From Lactobacillus colini (lineage in GTDB: Bacteria > Bacillota > Bacilli > Lactobacillales > Lactobacillaceae): 64,000 nucleotides of DNA. This document shows positions 26,583-33,700 of this stretch, one piece after another (positions within the stretch are counted from its first letter, which is position 1; every line of letters begins with the position of its first letter). The translations under genes and the position numbers were made by a program. Where the stretch lies: assembly GCF_017874575.1 (NCBI RefSeq), contig NZ_JAGGLU010000005.1, forward strand, positions 1-64,000. Reading direction: 5' to 3'. The notes under the pieces are model-generated. The model was not told the DNA's origin. It made no database searches and worked only from the letters and a program-made list of their open reading frames with translations.

Positions 26583-27691
26583 TGGCTAGGACATATGGTG
26601 TAGATGTATCTGTTTATCAGGATGCTAGGCTAAATTATCCAGGCGCACAGTTTGCTATTGTTAAACTCACAGAAGGTACAGGCTATCAAAACCCTGTAGC
26701 GTACGATCAAATTACAAGTGCTAAAAAGCAAGGCATTGCTCCAATGGGGTATCATTTTGCTACTTTTGGAGCTAATAGCCTTGCAGCAGTAAGCGAAGCT
26801 AACTGTGCTATAGCTAAAGCTAAGAGTGTAGGACTTCCAAAGGGATCAGCACTTGCGTGCGACTGGGAAACTGGCGACGGTAACAAGGTCGATGGCGGTG
26901 TTAATGTCAGTGCAAGTGCTGTGTTAGCATTTATGGATACTGTAGCTAAGGCTGGCTATAAACCCTTGCTTTATTCTGGCGCATCTTTACTTAGAAACAA
27001 CATCAATACTAAGCTAATTTTAGCTAAGTATCCTAACTCACTATGGGTTGCTGCCTATCCGAGTGGTAATGGTACAAAAGTAGATATTCCTAATTTTAAT
27101 TACTTCCCGTCTATGGACGGTGTAGCAATCTGGCAATTTACCGACAATTGGAAGGGTATGCACGTAGACGGCAATGTTATGTTAATTGACGTCACTAAAT
27201 CTAATCCAAGTGCTAAAGTAGCAGAGCAGGTTAAGCTACCCGAAAAGATGGAAGTCACCGTTCACCCAGTAGTAAAGTGGGACGTACCAAGAGTATTTGT
27301 CGTAACTAATAAGGCTGGTGCTACCTTATATGATGATTATGATTTAAAAAAATCAATTGGTAGCAGACCACAGAACTCCAGCTTTATCGTGCTTGATGAA
27401 AAGAATGGCGCTATTAAAGTTGGTAAAAATCAATGGTTTGACGGACGCGCAGGGATTACGAAGTCTAACCCTATAGCTTATGATGATTATAAGAGCGGTA
27501 CTTTAAAAGTTATGCTAGATAATACACATGCACTTGATGCACCTAAAGCAGATGCAGGCAAGGTGTATAAGCTTGTAAAGGGCGCAAAATATAAGTTTGA
27601 AGGACGCAAGGGACGCTTCTTAGCATTAAAAGACAAATACAAAGATAAGACGGTTTACGTAACTGGTAATAGGGCGTTTATCGTGCTATAA
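26582..27691 (+). CDS. Endolysin: GH25 muramidase with C-terminal SLAP-like wall-binding region
   Basis: 369 aa; cleaves the MurNAc-GlcNAc bond of host peptidoglycan at the end of infection. Residues 1-205 are a GH25 domain: GVDVSVYQ (Asp8), a YGHF-equivalent segment MGYHFATFGA, and ACDWETGDG (Asp97, Glu99). It ends with VAIWQFTDNW. Residues 225-369 contain two copies of an SLAP-like beta unit (near VTNKAGATLYDDYDLKKSIG and near VYKLVKGAKYKFEGRKGRFL, then KTVYVTGNRAFIVL), which attach proteins to the Lactobacillus wall. No signal peptide is present, so release depends on the holin. Confidence 0.92.
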   Translation: MARTYGVDVSVYQDARLNYPGAQFAIVKLTEGTGYQNPVAYDQITSAKKQGIAPMGYHFATFGANSLAAVSEANCAIAKAKSVGLPKGSALACDWETGDGNKVDGGVNVSASAVLAFMDTVAKAGYKPLLYSGASLLRNNINTKLILAKYPNSLWVAAYPSGNGTKVDIPNFNYFPSMDGVAIWQFTDNWKGMHVDGNVMLIDVTKSNPSAKVAEQVKLPEKMEVTVHPVVKWDVPRVFVVTNKAGATLYDDYDLKKSIGSRPQNSSFIVLDEKNGAIKVGKNQWFDGRAGITKSNPIAYDDYKSGTLKVMLDNTHALDAPKADAGKVYKLVKGAKYKFEGRKGRFLALKDKYKDKTVYVTGNRAFIVL

Positions 27692-27708
27692 ACGTATAAA
27701 ATATTAAA

Positions 27709-27781
27709 GACCATCAGGGATTAAGTTTGATACAATTTCACTAAAGTGGGATTGCATCAGTTCCTTGATGGTCTTTTTTTG
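27709..27781 (+). terminator. Double-hairpin terminator after the endolysin gene
   Basis: GACCATCAGGGA pairs with TCCTTGATGGTC (one mismatch), with a second small hairpin (CAATTTCACT with AGTGGGATTG) nested inside, then at least seven T. It closes the late operon. Confidence 0.9.
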
Positions 27782-27811
27782 TATATTTCATTAGATTTTT
27801 TGCCAATCATA

Positions 27812-27843
27812 TTTACATTTAGTAACTTATATGTTACTATAAT
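27812..27843 (+). promoter_or_regulatory. Promoter with palindromic operator, small-peptide cassette 1
   Basis: A -10 box TATAAT is at 27838-27843; the -35 is weak (TTTACA at 27812, spacing 20). The palindrome AGTAAC-N6-GTTACT (27821-27838) ends on the first base of the -10, so a bound repressor would block RNA polymerase. The layout is the same as at cassette 2. Confidence 0.65.
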
Positions 27844-27873
27844 AATGAAGATTAACGAAAGGAGGAAAATCCA

Positions 27874-28020
27874 ATGCTTAATACAGTTCTTTCAATTGCA
27901 ACGCTTGTTGGTTCAATTCTTGGCTCTGTAATCATGGTACAAAAGATTTATATGAACCATTTAAATACCAAAAAGCTGAAAAAAGAACTCAAAAAGATGG
28001 ACAAAGAAGACTCTTCTTAG
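27874..28020 (+). CDS. Small membrane peptide (cassette 1, first gene)
   Basis: A 48-aa frame with a strong AAAGGAGGAAAA site. Residues 3-24 are hydrophobic (NTVLSIATLVGSILGSVIMV), followed by a strongly basic tail (KKLKKELKKMDKED). This is the profile of small membrane-active peptides, toxins or regulators. No family was recognised. It lies after the endolysin terminator and has its own promoter, so it may be expressed in the lysogen. Confidence 0.6.
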   Translation: MLNTVLSIATLVGSILGSVIMVQKIYMNHLNTKKLKKELKKMDKEDSS

Positions 28021-28067
28021 AGCCTTTCTTTGGCAACTTGTATTATACAACATTGGAAAGGTTTATC

Positions 28068-28229
28068 ATGTTAACAAAAATTTCAGCTGTATGTGTAATT
28101 ATCTTCGCTTTACTTTGCGTTATTGCAGCATTTTCTACTTGGAAAACTAGAAAATTAGAAAAGAAAGTAGAACAAAAAAAGGAATTATCAGAAAATGAAC
28201 GTATTACAAAAATATCTAGACAAAAATAA
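28068..28229 (+). CDS. Small membrane peptide (cassette 1, second gene)
   Basis: 53 aa from the ATG at 28068, chosen over an upstream ATG because GGAAAGG lies 7 bp before it. Residues 5-24 are one transmembrane segment (ISAVCVIIFALLCVIAAFST), then a basic/charged tail of about 28 residues. Its last 35 bp overlap the start of the HTH gene in another frame, suggesting coupled translation. No family was recognised. Confidence 0.6.
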   Translation: MLTKISAVCVIIFALLCVIAAFSTWKTRKLEKKVEQKKELSENERITKISRQK

Positions 28230-28413
28230 AATAAGCAAATACAGGGTGTACAAAGAAACAGGTATATCTAAAATGACTCTATCACATGCAACGGCTGAGG
28301 GTAAAAAACTTGAGGGTCAAACGGTGAAAGTACTTAGTGCGGTTGCAAAAACTTTAGGTAAAACACCAGGTCAAGTATTAGATGATTTAATTGCGCTAGA
28401 AAAAATAATTTAG
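28195..28413 (+). CDS. Small HTH protein (cassette 1)
   Basis: 72 aa. Residues 5-35 look like a helix-turn-helix of the XRE/Cro type (KYLDKNKISKYRVYKETGIS). Residues 40-72 are a conserved helical C-terminus (GQTVKVLSAVAKTLGKTPGQ, then VLDDLIALEKII). A paralogue of 74 aa lies at 29139 with nearly the same C-terminus but a different putative recognition helix. Likely role: repressor of its own cassette at the palindromic operator upstream of 27874. This is inference; such proteins are also known as antitoxins. Confidence 0.65.
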   Translation: MNVLQKYLDKNKISKYRVYKETGISKMTLSHATAEGKKLEGQTVKVLSAVAKTLGKTPGQVLDDLIALEKII

Positions 28414-28475
28414 TTCAAAAAAATTAAAAAAGTTGGCGATATACATATATTCATAAATATAATGTGTATTTATAA

Positions 28476-28622
28476 AATAATTTATTTGGCCAAGAAATTA
28501 AGAAGAGTACTATCCTATATCCTTATAAATATTTGTCAAAAGAAAATTATTTTGCAGTGAAAACTAAGTCTGGCAAAACGGTATATATTAATGGTAAAAA
28601 AGTAAAAATTATTCTAGGCTAG
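28476..28622 (+). pseudogene. Start-less open frame, probable 3' remnant of a wall-binding or surface protein
   Basis: Frame open from 28476 to a TAG at 28620-28622 with no usable start codon. It encodes ILYPYKYLSKENYFAVKTKS, then GKTVYINGKKVKIILG, a beta-strand pattern similar to the ends of lactobacillus SLAP-type or surface proteins. I read it as the tail of a broken gene left between the two cassettes. Nothing else is seen in 28414-28632. Confidence 0.4.
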
Positions 28623-28632
28623 ATTCAAAAAA

Positions 28633-28669
28633 GGCTATCTGGGGTGTAATTCCCTGGATAGCCTTTTTT
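28633..28669 (+). terminator. Terminator between the two small-peptide cassettes
   Basis: GGCTATC pairs with GATAGCC, with A6 before and T6 after, so it can act in both directions. The inner part of the stem (TGGGG with TCCC) adds weaker pairs. Confidence 0.85.
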
Positions 28670-28702
28670 GCGTATTTTTTTTGATTTCTTTACTAGATTC
28701 TG

Positions 28703-28731
28703 TTGACTTTTACAACGATATATCGTATTAT
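28703..28731 (+). promoter_or_regulatory. Promoter with palindromic operator, small-peptide cassette 2
   Basis: A -35 TTGACT (28703-28708), 17-bp spacer and -10 TATTAT (28726-28731) form a near-consensus promoter. The spacer holds the perfect palindrome ACGATATATCGT (28715-28726), which again ends on the first base of the -10, as in cassette 1. Confidence 0.8.
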
Positions 28732-28768
28732 AATAAATGTAAGGAATAAGAGAGGAGGTAATTAAATC

Positions 28769-28930
28769 ATGGAATGGAAAAGAGGTGAAAATATTGAAGC
28801 TTTGGGCTTGGATAAAATCCAAAATAAAAAAGCCGGTAGAAATAGAGATTCAATTGAACCTGACTCTATTTGTAATACCGACTTTGACAATCCACTTCAA
28901 GTGGAAGCTATAGCAAGATGGGGAGGATAA
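28769..28930 (+). CDS. Small protein (cassette 2, first gene), frame uncertain
   Basis: A 53-aa soluble, polar frame (MEWKRGENIEALGLDKIQNK) with a strong AGAGGAGGT site 9 bp upstream. A second, nested frame (28794-28913, TTG start, 39 aa, beginning MKLWAWIKSKIKKPVEIEIQ) also has a good AGAGGTGA site and looks like a basic amphipathic or membrane-associated peptide. Either or both may be translated. No family was recognised for either. Position matches the first peptide gene of cassette 1. Confidence 0.5.
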   Translation: MEWKRGENIEALGLDKIQNKKAGRNRDSIEPDSICNTDFDNPLQVEAIARWGG

Positions 28931-28981
28931 CTCCTCTACTTGTTATACCCAATTTTAGCAAGCCCGTTTCAAGAAGTAAAT

Positions 28982-29116
28982 ATGAAAAGATACAGATTCA
29001 CAAAAATGATTAATGGAATCAAATTTAAATTCGATTTAGATTTAAGACCAAGAGTTTTTATTCTTGCAATACTTGAATTAGGCATTTTAGGATGGATAAT
29101 TTCAAAGATATTTTAA
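28982..29116 (+). CDS. Small membrane peptide (cassette 2, second gene)
   Basis: 44 aa. Residues 1-24 are basic/polar (KRYRFTKMINGIKFKFDLDL), residues 25-44 form one transmembrane segment (VFILAILELGILGWIISKIF). The topology is reversed relative to cassette 1, where the hydrophobic part comes first. The ribosome site (AAGAAG) is weak. It lies 22 bp before the HTH gene. Confidence 0.5.
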   Translation: MKRYRFTKMINGIKFKFDLDLRPRVFILAILELGILGWIISKIF

Positions 29117-29138
29117 TAAGAGAAATAAGAAGAAAATT

Positions 29139-29363
29139 ATGAAAAACGTTTTACAACAGTATTTAGATCAAAATGGTGTGACTAGATACCAGATTCACAA
29201 AGCTACAGGAATTGCACAAACTACTTTGCAAAGTGCAGTAGCACCAACCAAGCCTTTGTCAGGGCAAACAGTAAAAGTGATTAGTGCAGTTGCAGATACT
29301 TTAGGCAGAACGCCAGGTCAGGTACTAGATGATTTAATTGCATTAGAAAAAATAATAGATTAG
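29139..29363 (+). CDS. Small HTH protein (cassette 2), paralogue of 28195
   Basis: 74 aa. N-terminal HTH-like part (QYLDQNGVTRYQIHKATGIA), then a C-terminal helix pair almost identical to the cassette 1 protein (GQTVKVISAVADTLGRTPGQ, VLDDLIALEKIID). The residues expected in the recognition helix (after TGIA) differ from those in 28195, in keeping with the different palindromes in the two promoters. Probable self-repressor or antitoxin of cassette 2. The weak ribosome site AAGAAGAAAATT suggests low translation. A terminator overlaps the stop. Confidence 0.65.
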   Translation: MKNVLQQYLDQNGVTRYQIHKATGIAQTTLQSAVAPTKPLSGQTVKVISAVADTLGRTPGQVLDDLIALEKIID

Positions 29364-29395
29364 CACTTAAGGCAAATGAGTGCTATAGTTTTTTT
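29361..29395 (+). terminator. Terminator of cassette 2
   Basis: Perfect 7-bp stem TAGCACT/AGTGCTA with a TAAGGCAAATG loop, followed by seven T. The stem starts with the stop codon of the HTH gene. Confidence 0.8.
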
Positions 29396-29416
29396 ATACA
29401 GTATTTATGGAGCAAA

Positions 29417-29447
29417 AAAAAGCCTTCTGAAATTCAGTAGGCTTTTA
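29417..29447 (+). terminator. Second hairpin terminator near the prophage right end
   Basis: AAAGCCTTCTG pairs with CAGTAGGCTTT (one mismatch), preceded by A and followed by T, so it could act in both directions. Confidence 0.65.
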
Positions 29448-29540
29448 ATTTGTTCGAAAAAAGTTCGAAAACTTTAACACAACTATAATCGAATATCTAC
29501 AAAAAATATTGGTATAAAAGCACATACCACGCTTAAAAAC
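29448..29540. other. Candidate right attachment site region (attR)
   Basis: A non-coding AT-rich stretch between the last prophage terminator and the 5'-truncated host membrane protein frame. It contains TTCGAAAAAAGTTCGAAAAC (two TTCGAAAA copies). By position the prophage-host junction should be here or in the first codons of the next frame. The core cannot be defined without attL, which is outside the window. Confidence 0.45.
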
Positions 29541-29785
29541 AGTTAAAAACCGGGCTAGCTAACTGGCTAGACTGGGCTGCACCGCATGATTCAATTAACT
29601 TGGCTACAACAATTGTCTTAGTTTTGGTTAATGTTGGGTGTGCAATTTCACCAATGGTTATCAACGCAATTACTCCAGATCCTAAACAAGCATTGATCAT
29701 TTCGATGATTTTCTTCGTTTGCTTTACCATTTATGCCGTTGGCCATTATGTTCATGTACATAAGCAAGCAGCAGTTAAGGCATAG
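29537..29785 (+). pseudogene. 3' fragment of a host membrane (transporter-like) protein cut by the prophage
   Basis: The frame is open from 29537 without any start codon until a TTG at 29600. It encodes KTGLANWLDWAAPHDSINLA, then two transmembrane helices (TTIVLVLVNVGCAISPMVI; ALIISMIFFVCFTIYAVGHY) and a short basic tail. This looks like the last two helices of a multi-pass transporter, perhaps MFS type. I infer that the prophage entered this gene and that its 5' part is at attL. A short protein from TTG 29600 (61 aa) is possible but has no clear ribosome site. Confidence 0.6.
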
Positions 29786-29828
29786 CCTTATGGTATATAC
29801 AGAGTTAAGTTATATATAATTTTGATTT

Positions 29829-29860
29829 AGTCGGTTCATTAATTTGAACTGGCTTTTTTT
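29829..29860 (+). terminator. Terminator after the truncated membrane protein
   Basis: AGTCGGTTCA pairs with TGAACTGGCT around TTAATT (G-T pairs included), followed by T. A near-copy lies at 44007 after an unrelated gene, so this is a reused terminator type in the genome. Confidence 0.85.
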
Positions 29861-29921
29861 ATTTAAAATCAAGTATTATCAATGATTTTCTGATTGCTTA
29901 AAGCGTAACCTAGGACTTCAG

Positions 29922-29951
29922 TTGTTTTTGCTTTTTTGAAAATGATATAAT
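29922..29951 (+). promoter_or_regulatory. Promoter of the tandem BLIP-like protein gene
   Basis: Extended -10 TGA-TATAAT (-10 at 29946-29951) with a -35-like TTGTTT at 29922-29927 (spacing 18), 40 bp before the ATG. Confidence 0.6.
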
Positions 29952-29990
29952 TCAAGTGAAAATACACTTAATATTAGAAAAAGAAGAGCT

Positions 29991-30617
29991 ATGTTTAAAA
30001 GAATTAAAAAAATAAAAAAGCTAGCAATGACTATTTCAATGGTCTTTGCAGCAGTAAAAGCGGTAGAATCTTATGGTAAAAAAGTTCAAGATAAAAATAA
30101 GCAAAAGCAAGTTGTAGAAAATAGTCGTATCCTGCAAGCCAAGAAATTACGGGAAAAGTTCAATCTAGTTAACGTAGGTGATCTAACAGATGACGGTCAT
30201 GGTGGCAGCAATGAGTCTGAAATATTAGAATTATTTGGCGAACCTGATGTAATAACTGATTCTAAGATTCAAGATATTGATGTTAAGGTTTATACTTGGC
30301 GTCGCAATATGATTATCTTGACTATTCAACTAACTTCAGACCATGTCATTTCTAAAAATATTACTGGCTTTAGGTGGGGTGAGCGTCCTGAGAAGCTGAC
30401 GTTAGAAGTATTTGATAACTTGGAAACTAATAGTTCATATTCTAGCATTATTGGACTTATTGATGAACCAGATGGTTATAATGAAAGCAGAATTAACGAC
30501 CATAGCTTAATTACTGCAACATGGAGAACTGGTTTAAATGGTAGGCGTGGAGCTAATGCTATCTTGCTATTTAGGGATGACCAATTAATTGATAAGTCGC
30601 AAGTTCATTTAGCATAA
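29991..30617 (+). CDS. Protein with two tandem BLIP/SmpA-like domains
   Basis: 208 aa; AAAAGAAGAG precedes the ATG. Residues 1-45 are basic with a hydrophobic stretch (LAMTISMVFAAVKAVESYG), possibly membrane-attached. Two similar units follow: residues 58-105 (ESEILELFGEPDVITDSKIQ, then VKVYTWRR) and 142-185 (YSSIIGLIDEPDGYNESRIN, then ITATWRTG). The pattern helix, GEP-D, polar loop, strand with TWR is that of BLIP/SmpA-type beta domains (DUF3862-like). Such domains bind partner proteins. Function unknown. It lies alone between terminators. Confidence 0.6.
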   Translation: MFKRIKKIKKLAMTISMVFAAVKAVESYGKKVQDKNKQKQVVENSRILQAKKLREKFNLVNVGDLTDDGHGGSNESEILELFGEPDVITDSKIQDIDVKVYTWRRNMIILTIQLTSDHVISKNITGFRWGERPEKLTLEVFDNLETNSSYSSIIGLIDEPDGYNESRINDHSLITATWRTGLNGRRGANAILLFRDDQLIDKSQVHLA

Positions 30618-30624
30618 TAAACTT

Positions 30625-30658
30625 AAGGGGATGTTTCTTAATTGAAACCCTCTTTTTT
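30625..30658 (+). terminator. Weak terminator before the type I R-M locus
   Basis: GGGATGTTTC and GAAACCCTC pair imperfectly around TTAATT, followed by TTTTTT. Confidence 0.6.
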
Positions 30659-30743
30659 GTTTTTGGATAAAGTGCTTAAATAGTGGTAGAATTCTGTAGT
30701 TTACATAACATAACGACTAACTTATCTCAAGCTGTGTTAATTT

Positions 30744-30752
30744 TGTTATACT
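30744..30752 (+). promoter_or_regulatory. Extended -10 promoter of the hsd operon
   Basis: TGTTATACT gives a TGn extension plus TATACT (-10 at 30747-30752), with no clear -35 at the usual distance. It lies 36 bp before ATG 30788. Confidence 0.5.
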
Positions 30753-30787
30753 AAGATTGATAATTTTTAAAAGAAATGGGAATAATT

Positions 30788-33700
30788 ATGGGAAATTTTA
30801 TAACGACTGACAAAAATTATTTGCCATATGCAAAGTTAGCTGATAGTGCAGAAAGCCTAGTTTATTCTGATCCGCGTAGTAGCTTAACTATCTTTGGAAC
30901 ATTTGCAGAGCAGCTTACTCAAGAAATTTTTCGCTTAGATGGATTGAATGGTCTAACTAATTACAATACCTCTCAAAGAGAACGTATTGATATTATGAGA
31001 TATTCGAATAATGAATATCCCGATATTGTTTTGCAAGATTTAGACATAATTAGAAAAAAGCGTAATCGAGCAACGCATCAAACTGCAGTTGAATTTCAGC
31101 CTGTACAAGCTGATGCTTTAGAAATTGATAAATTGGCATATGTGGTTTGGACTTGGTTTTTACAAATTTTTTCACAAGATAAAATTCAGCCATATCAGTT
31201 GCCTGTAGATATGAAGCAAATATTAGCTGATAAAGAAGATGAAGTTGCTAGACTAAAGGCTCAAATAGCTAAATTACAAGCTCAACCTAATGTAAATCCA
31301 GAGCCAACCCCAGCGCAAAAAGAAAAGCGACATAAAATTACTATTCAATATGCCAAGTTATATAAAATTACTGAAGAGCAGACCCGCGAATTAATTGATG
31401 ACCAATTAAAAAATGCTGGCTGGGAAGCGGATACTGAGAAACTCAATAATTTTAAAAATAATACGCTCCCTAAAAAGGGTCATAATATGGCAATTGCTGA
31501 GTGGGTTCTTCCTAATAAAAAGCGTGCCGACTACGCCCTTTTCATTGGAAAAGAGCTAGTAGGTGTAATTGAAGCTAAAGCGTGGGGATCTGATATTTCT
31601 GGACAACTGCCTCAAGCCAAAGAATACTCACGTTTATTCTCAGAGTCTGATGAGTATCAATTAATTGTACAAAATACGGATCATTATAAAGCACCTTTTA
31701 TTTATGTTGCTAATGGTCGACCTTATACTAAGCAATATGAAGAAAAATCTGGTATTTGGTTTTGGGATGCTAGAAATGCATTAGATAGCAGCTATGCTCT
31801 AGAGGAATTTCATAGTCCAAACGATTTAAAATTAAAACTTACTGCTGTAAAGAAAATTATTGCTAACCAATCACTCACAAAAGATGATGAATTCCCTGAA
31901 TTTGCTGGTCGCTACTATCAAAAAGAAGCAGTGCAAGCTTTAGAAGATGGAATTAAACATGGTAAAAAGAAACTCCTCTTAGCAATGGCAACTGGTACTG
32001 GTAAAACTAGAACTGCTATGGCTTTAATGTATCGCTTATTAAAGCACAAGCGTGCACGTAGAATTCTTTATCTTGTAGATAGAAATTCACTTGGTCATCA
32101 AGCCGCTGATGCTATTAAAGATAATAAGGTAGGCAATTATCCACTTGCTTCTATCTATGGAATGAAGGAATTAGCTAATAAATTGCCTGAATCATCAACT
32201 AAAATTCAAATTGCGACTGTACAAGGGATGATTAAACGGATATTTTATAATGATAATAAAATGAAAAAACCATCTGTAGGGATGTATGACTTTATTATCG
32301 TTGATGAAGCCCACCGTGGGTATGCTGAAGATAGGCAAATGTCTGAAAAAGAATATCATGCATATAATGAGCAAGATTATATTAGTCAGTATCGGCGTGT
32401 AATTGACTATTTTGATGCAGTAGTGATCGGCATGACAGCTACACCAGCTTTACAGACAATTAATATTTTTGGTAGACCAATTTATTCATATAGTTATATG
32501 CAAGGTGTACTTGATGGAGTATTAGTTGATCATAATGCACCACACATTATCCAAACCAAACTTTCTCAAGAAGGTATTAAGTTAAAGAAGGGTAAAGTTT
32601 CCGTTTATGATGAATTAAGTAAGTCTGTAAGTAAGGAAGAATTACCTGATAATATGGATTTTGATCTTAAAGACTTCAATAAGCGGGTCATTACTCGCTC
32701 CTTTAATGAAGTAGTCTGCGATTACTTGGCTAGTCAACTTGATCCTAACGATCCTAACATGGGTAAGACACTAATTTTTGCAGCAAATGATGCACATGCA
32801 GATATGATTGTAGATTTACTAAAAAAATCTTTCAAAAAAATTGGTAATGGTGTTAACGACGACGCCATTGAGAAGATTACAGGCTATTTACGTCATCCTG
32901 ATGAAGAAATACGCCGCTATAAAAATGAGGAATTCCCTAATATAGCAGTTACTGTTGATTTGTTAACTACGGGTATTGATGTACCGACTATTTCAAATTT
33001 AGTCTTTTTAAGACAAATAAAATCACGTATACTCTATGAGCAAATGCTGGGACGAGCAACTCGCTTGTGTCCAGCAATTAATAAGGATCATTTTGAAATT
33101 TATGATGCAGTGGGAATTTATGACGCAATGAGTAAGGTTACTGATATGAAACCGGTAGTTAAGGATCCTAAGCACGATGTCAGCTACTATGTAAGTAAAA
33201 AGCATGATTTCTTTGAAGTTGCTGATCATAAGTTAGTTAAACAGTACCAAACAGACATGTCAGCAGCGATTGAACGGAAGATTAAGCGTTTACCAGATTC
33301 CTCTAAAAAAGATTTTGAGCGGTTAAATGAATTAAAATCAATTGATCAATGGGCAGCTTCACTTTCTAAAATGAGTGAAGATGAGTTCGTCAGTCAGTGG
33401 GATAAATTTGAAAAATTATCATATCTTAAATCTGTAAGACCCAAGCAATATATTTCTAGTGAAAAGGATGAATTGCTAGACGTTAAACGTGGTTATGGCA
33501 ATGGTAATTTAGAACCTGGTGATTATATAGATAGCTTTAATAATTTTGTAAAACAAAATATTAATGTTATTCCCGCACTTAATATTATTGCTACACGCCC
33601 GAAGGACTTAACTTTGAACGAATTGAAGCAGATTAAGCTGCATTTAGAACAAAATGGCTTTAAAGAAAATAGCCTGCAAACCGCTTGGAAGAACGCTAAT

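Larger units (their letters stand above)
1..29536 (+). mobile_element. Prophage, late (structural, lysis, lysogenic-conversion) half; left part outside window
   Basis: An unbroken run of + strand phage genes goes from terminase through head, contractile tail, baseplate, fibre, holin and endolysin, followed by small accessory genes. The sheath (DUF3383), tube (DUF3277), gp25-like and baseplate J proteins indicate a myovirus-type tail. No integrase, repressor or replication gene is seen, so attL and the early region must lie to the left. The right end is placed by inference just before a 5'-truncated host membrane protein frame that opens at 29537; the exact attR core cannot be fixed from one side. 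Confidence 0.9.

Noticed and set aside
27746-27931. 61-codon + frame running from the endolysin terminator into the first small peptide gene
   Set aside because: It covers a terminator T run, a promoter and a coding gene in another frame; no ribosome site. The 27874 frame has AGGAGG.
28625-28822. 65-codon - strand frame across the terminator and promoter of cassette 2
   Set aside because: No ribosome site, crosses a strong hairpin, and is opposite to the peptide gene.
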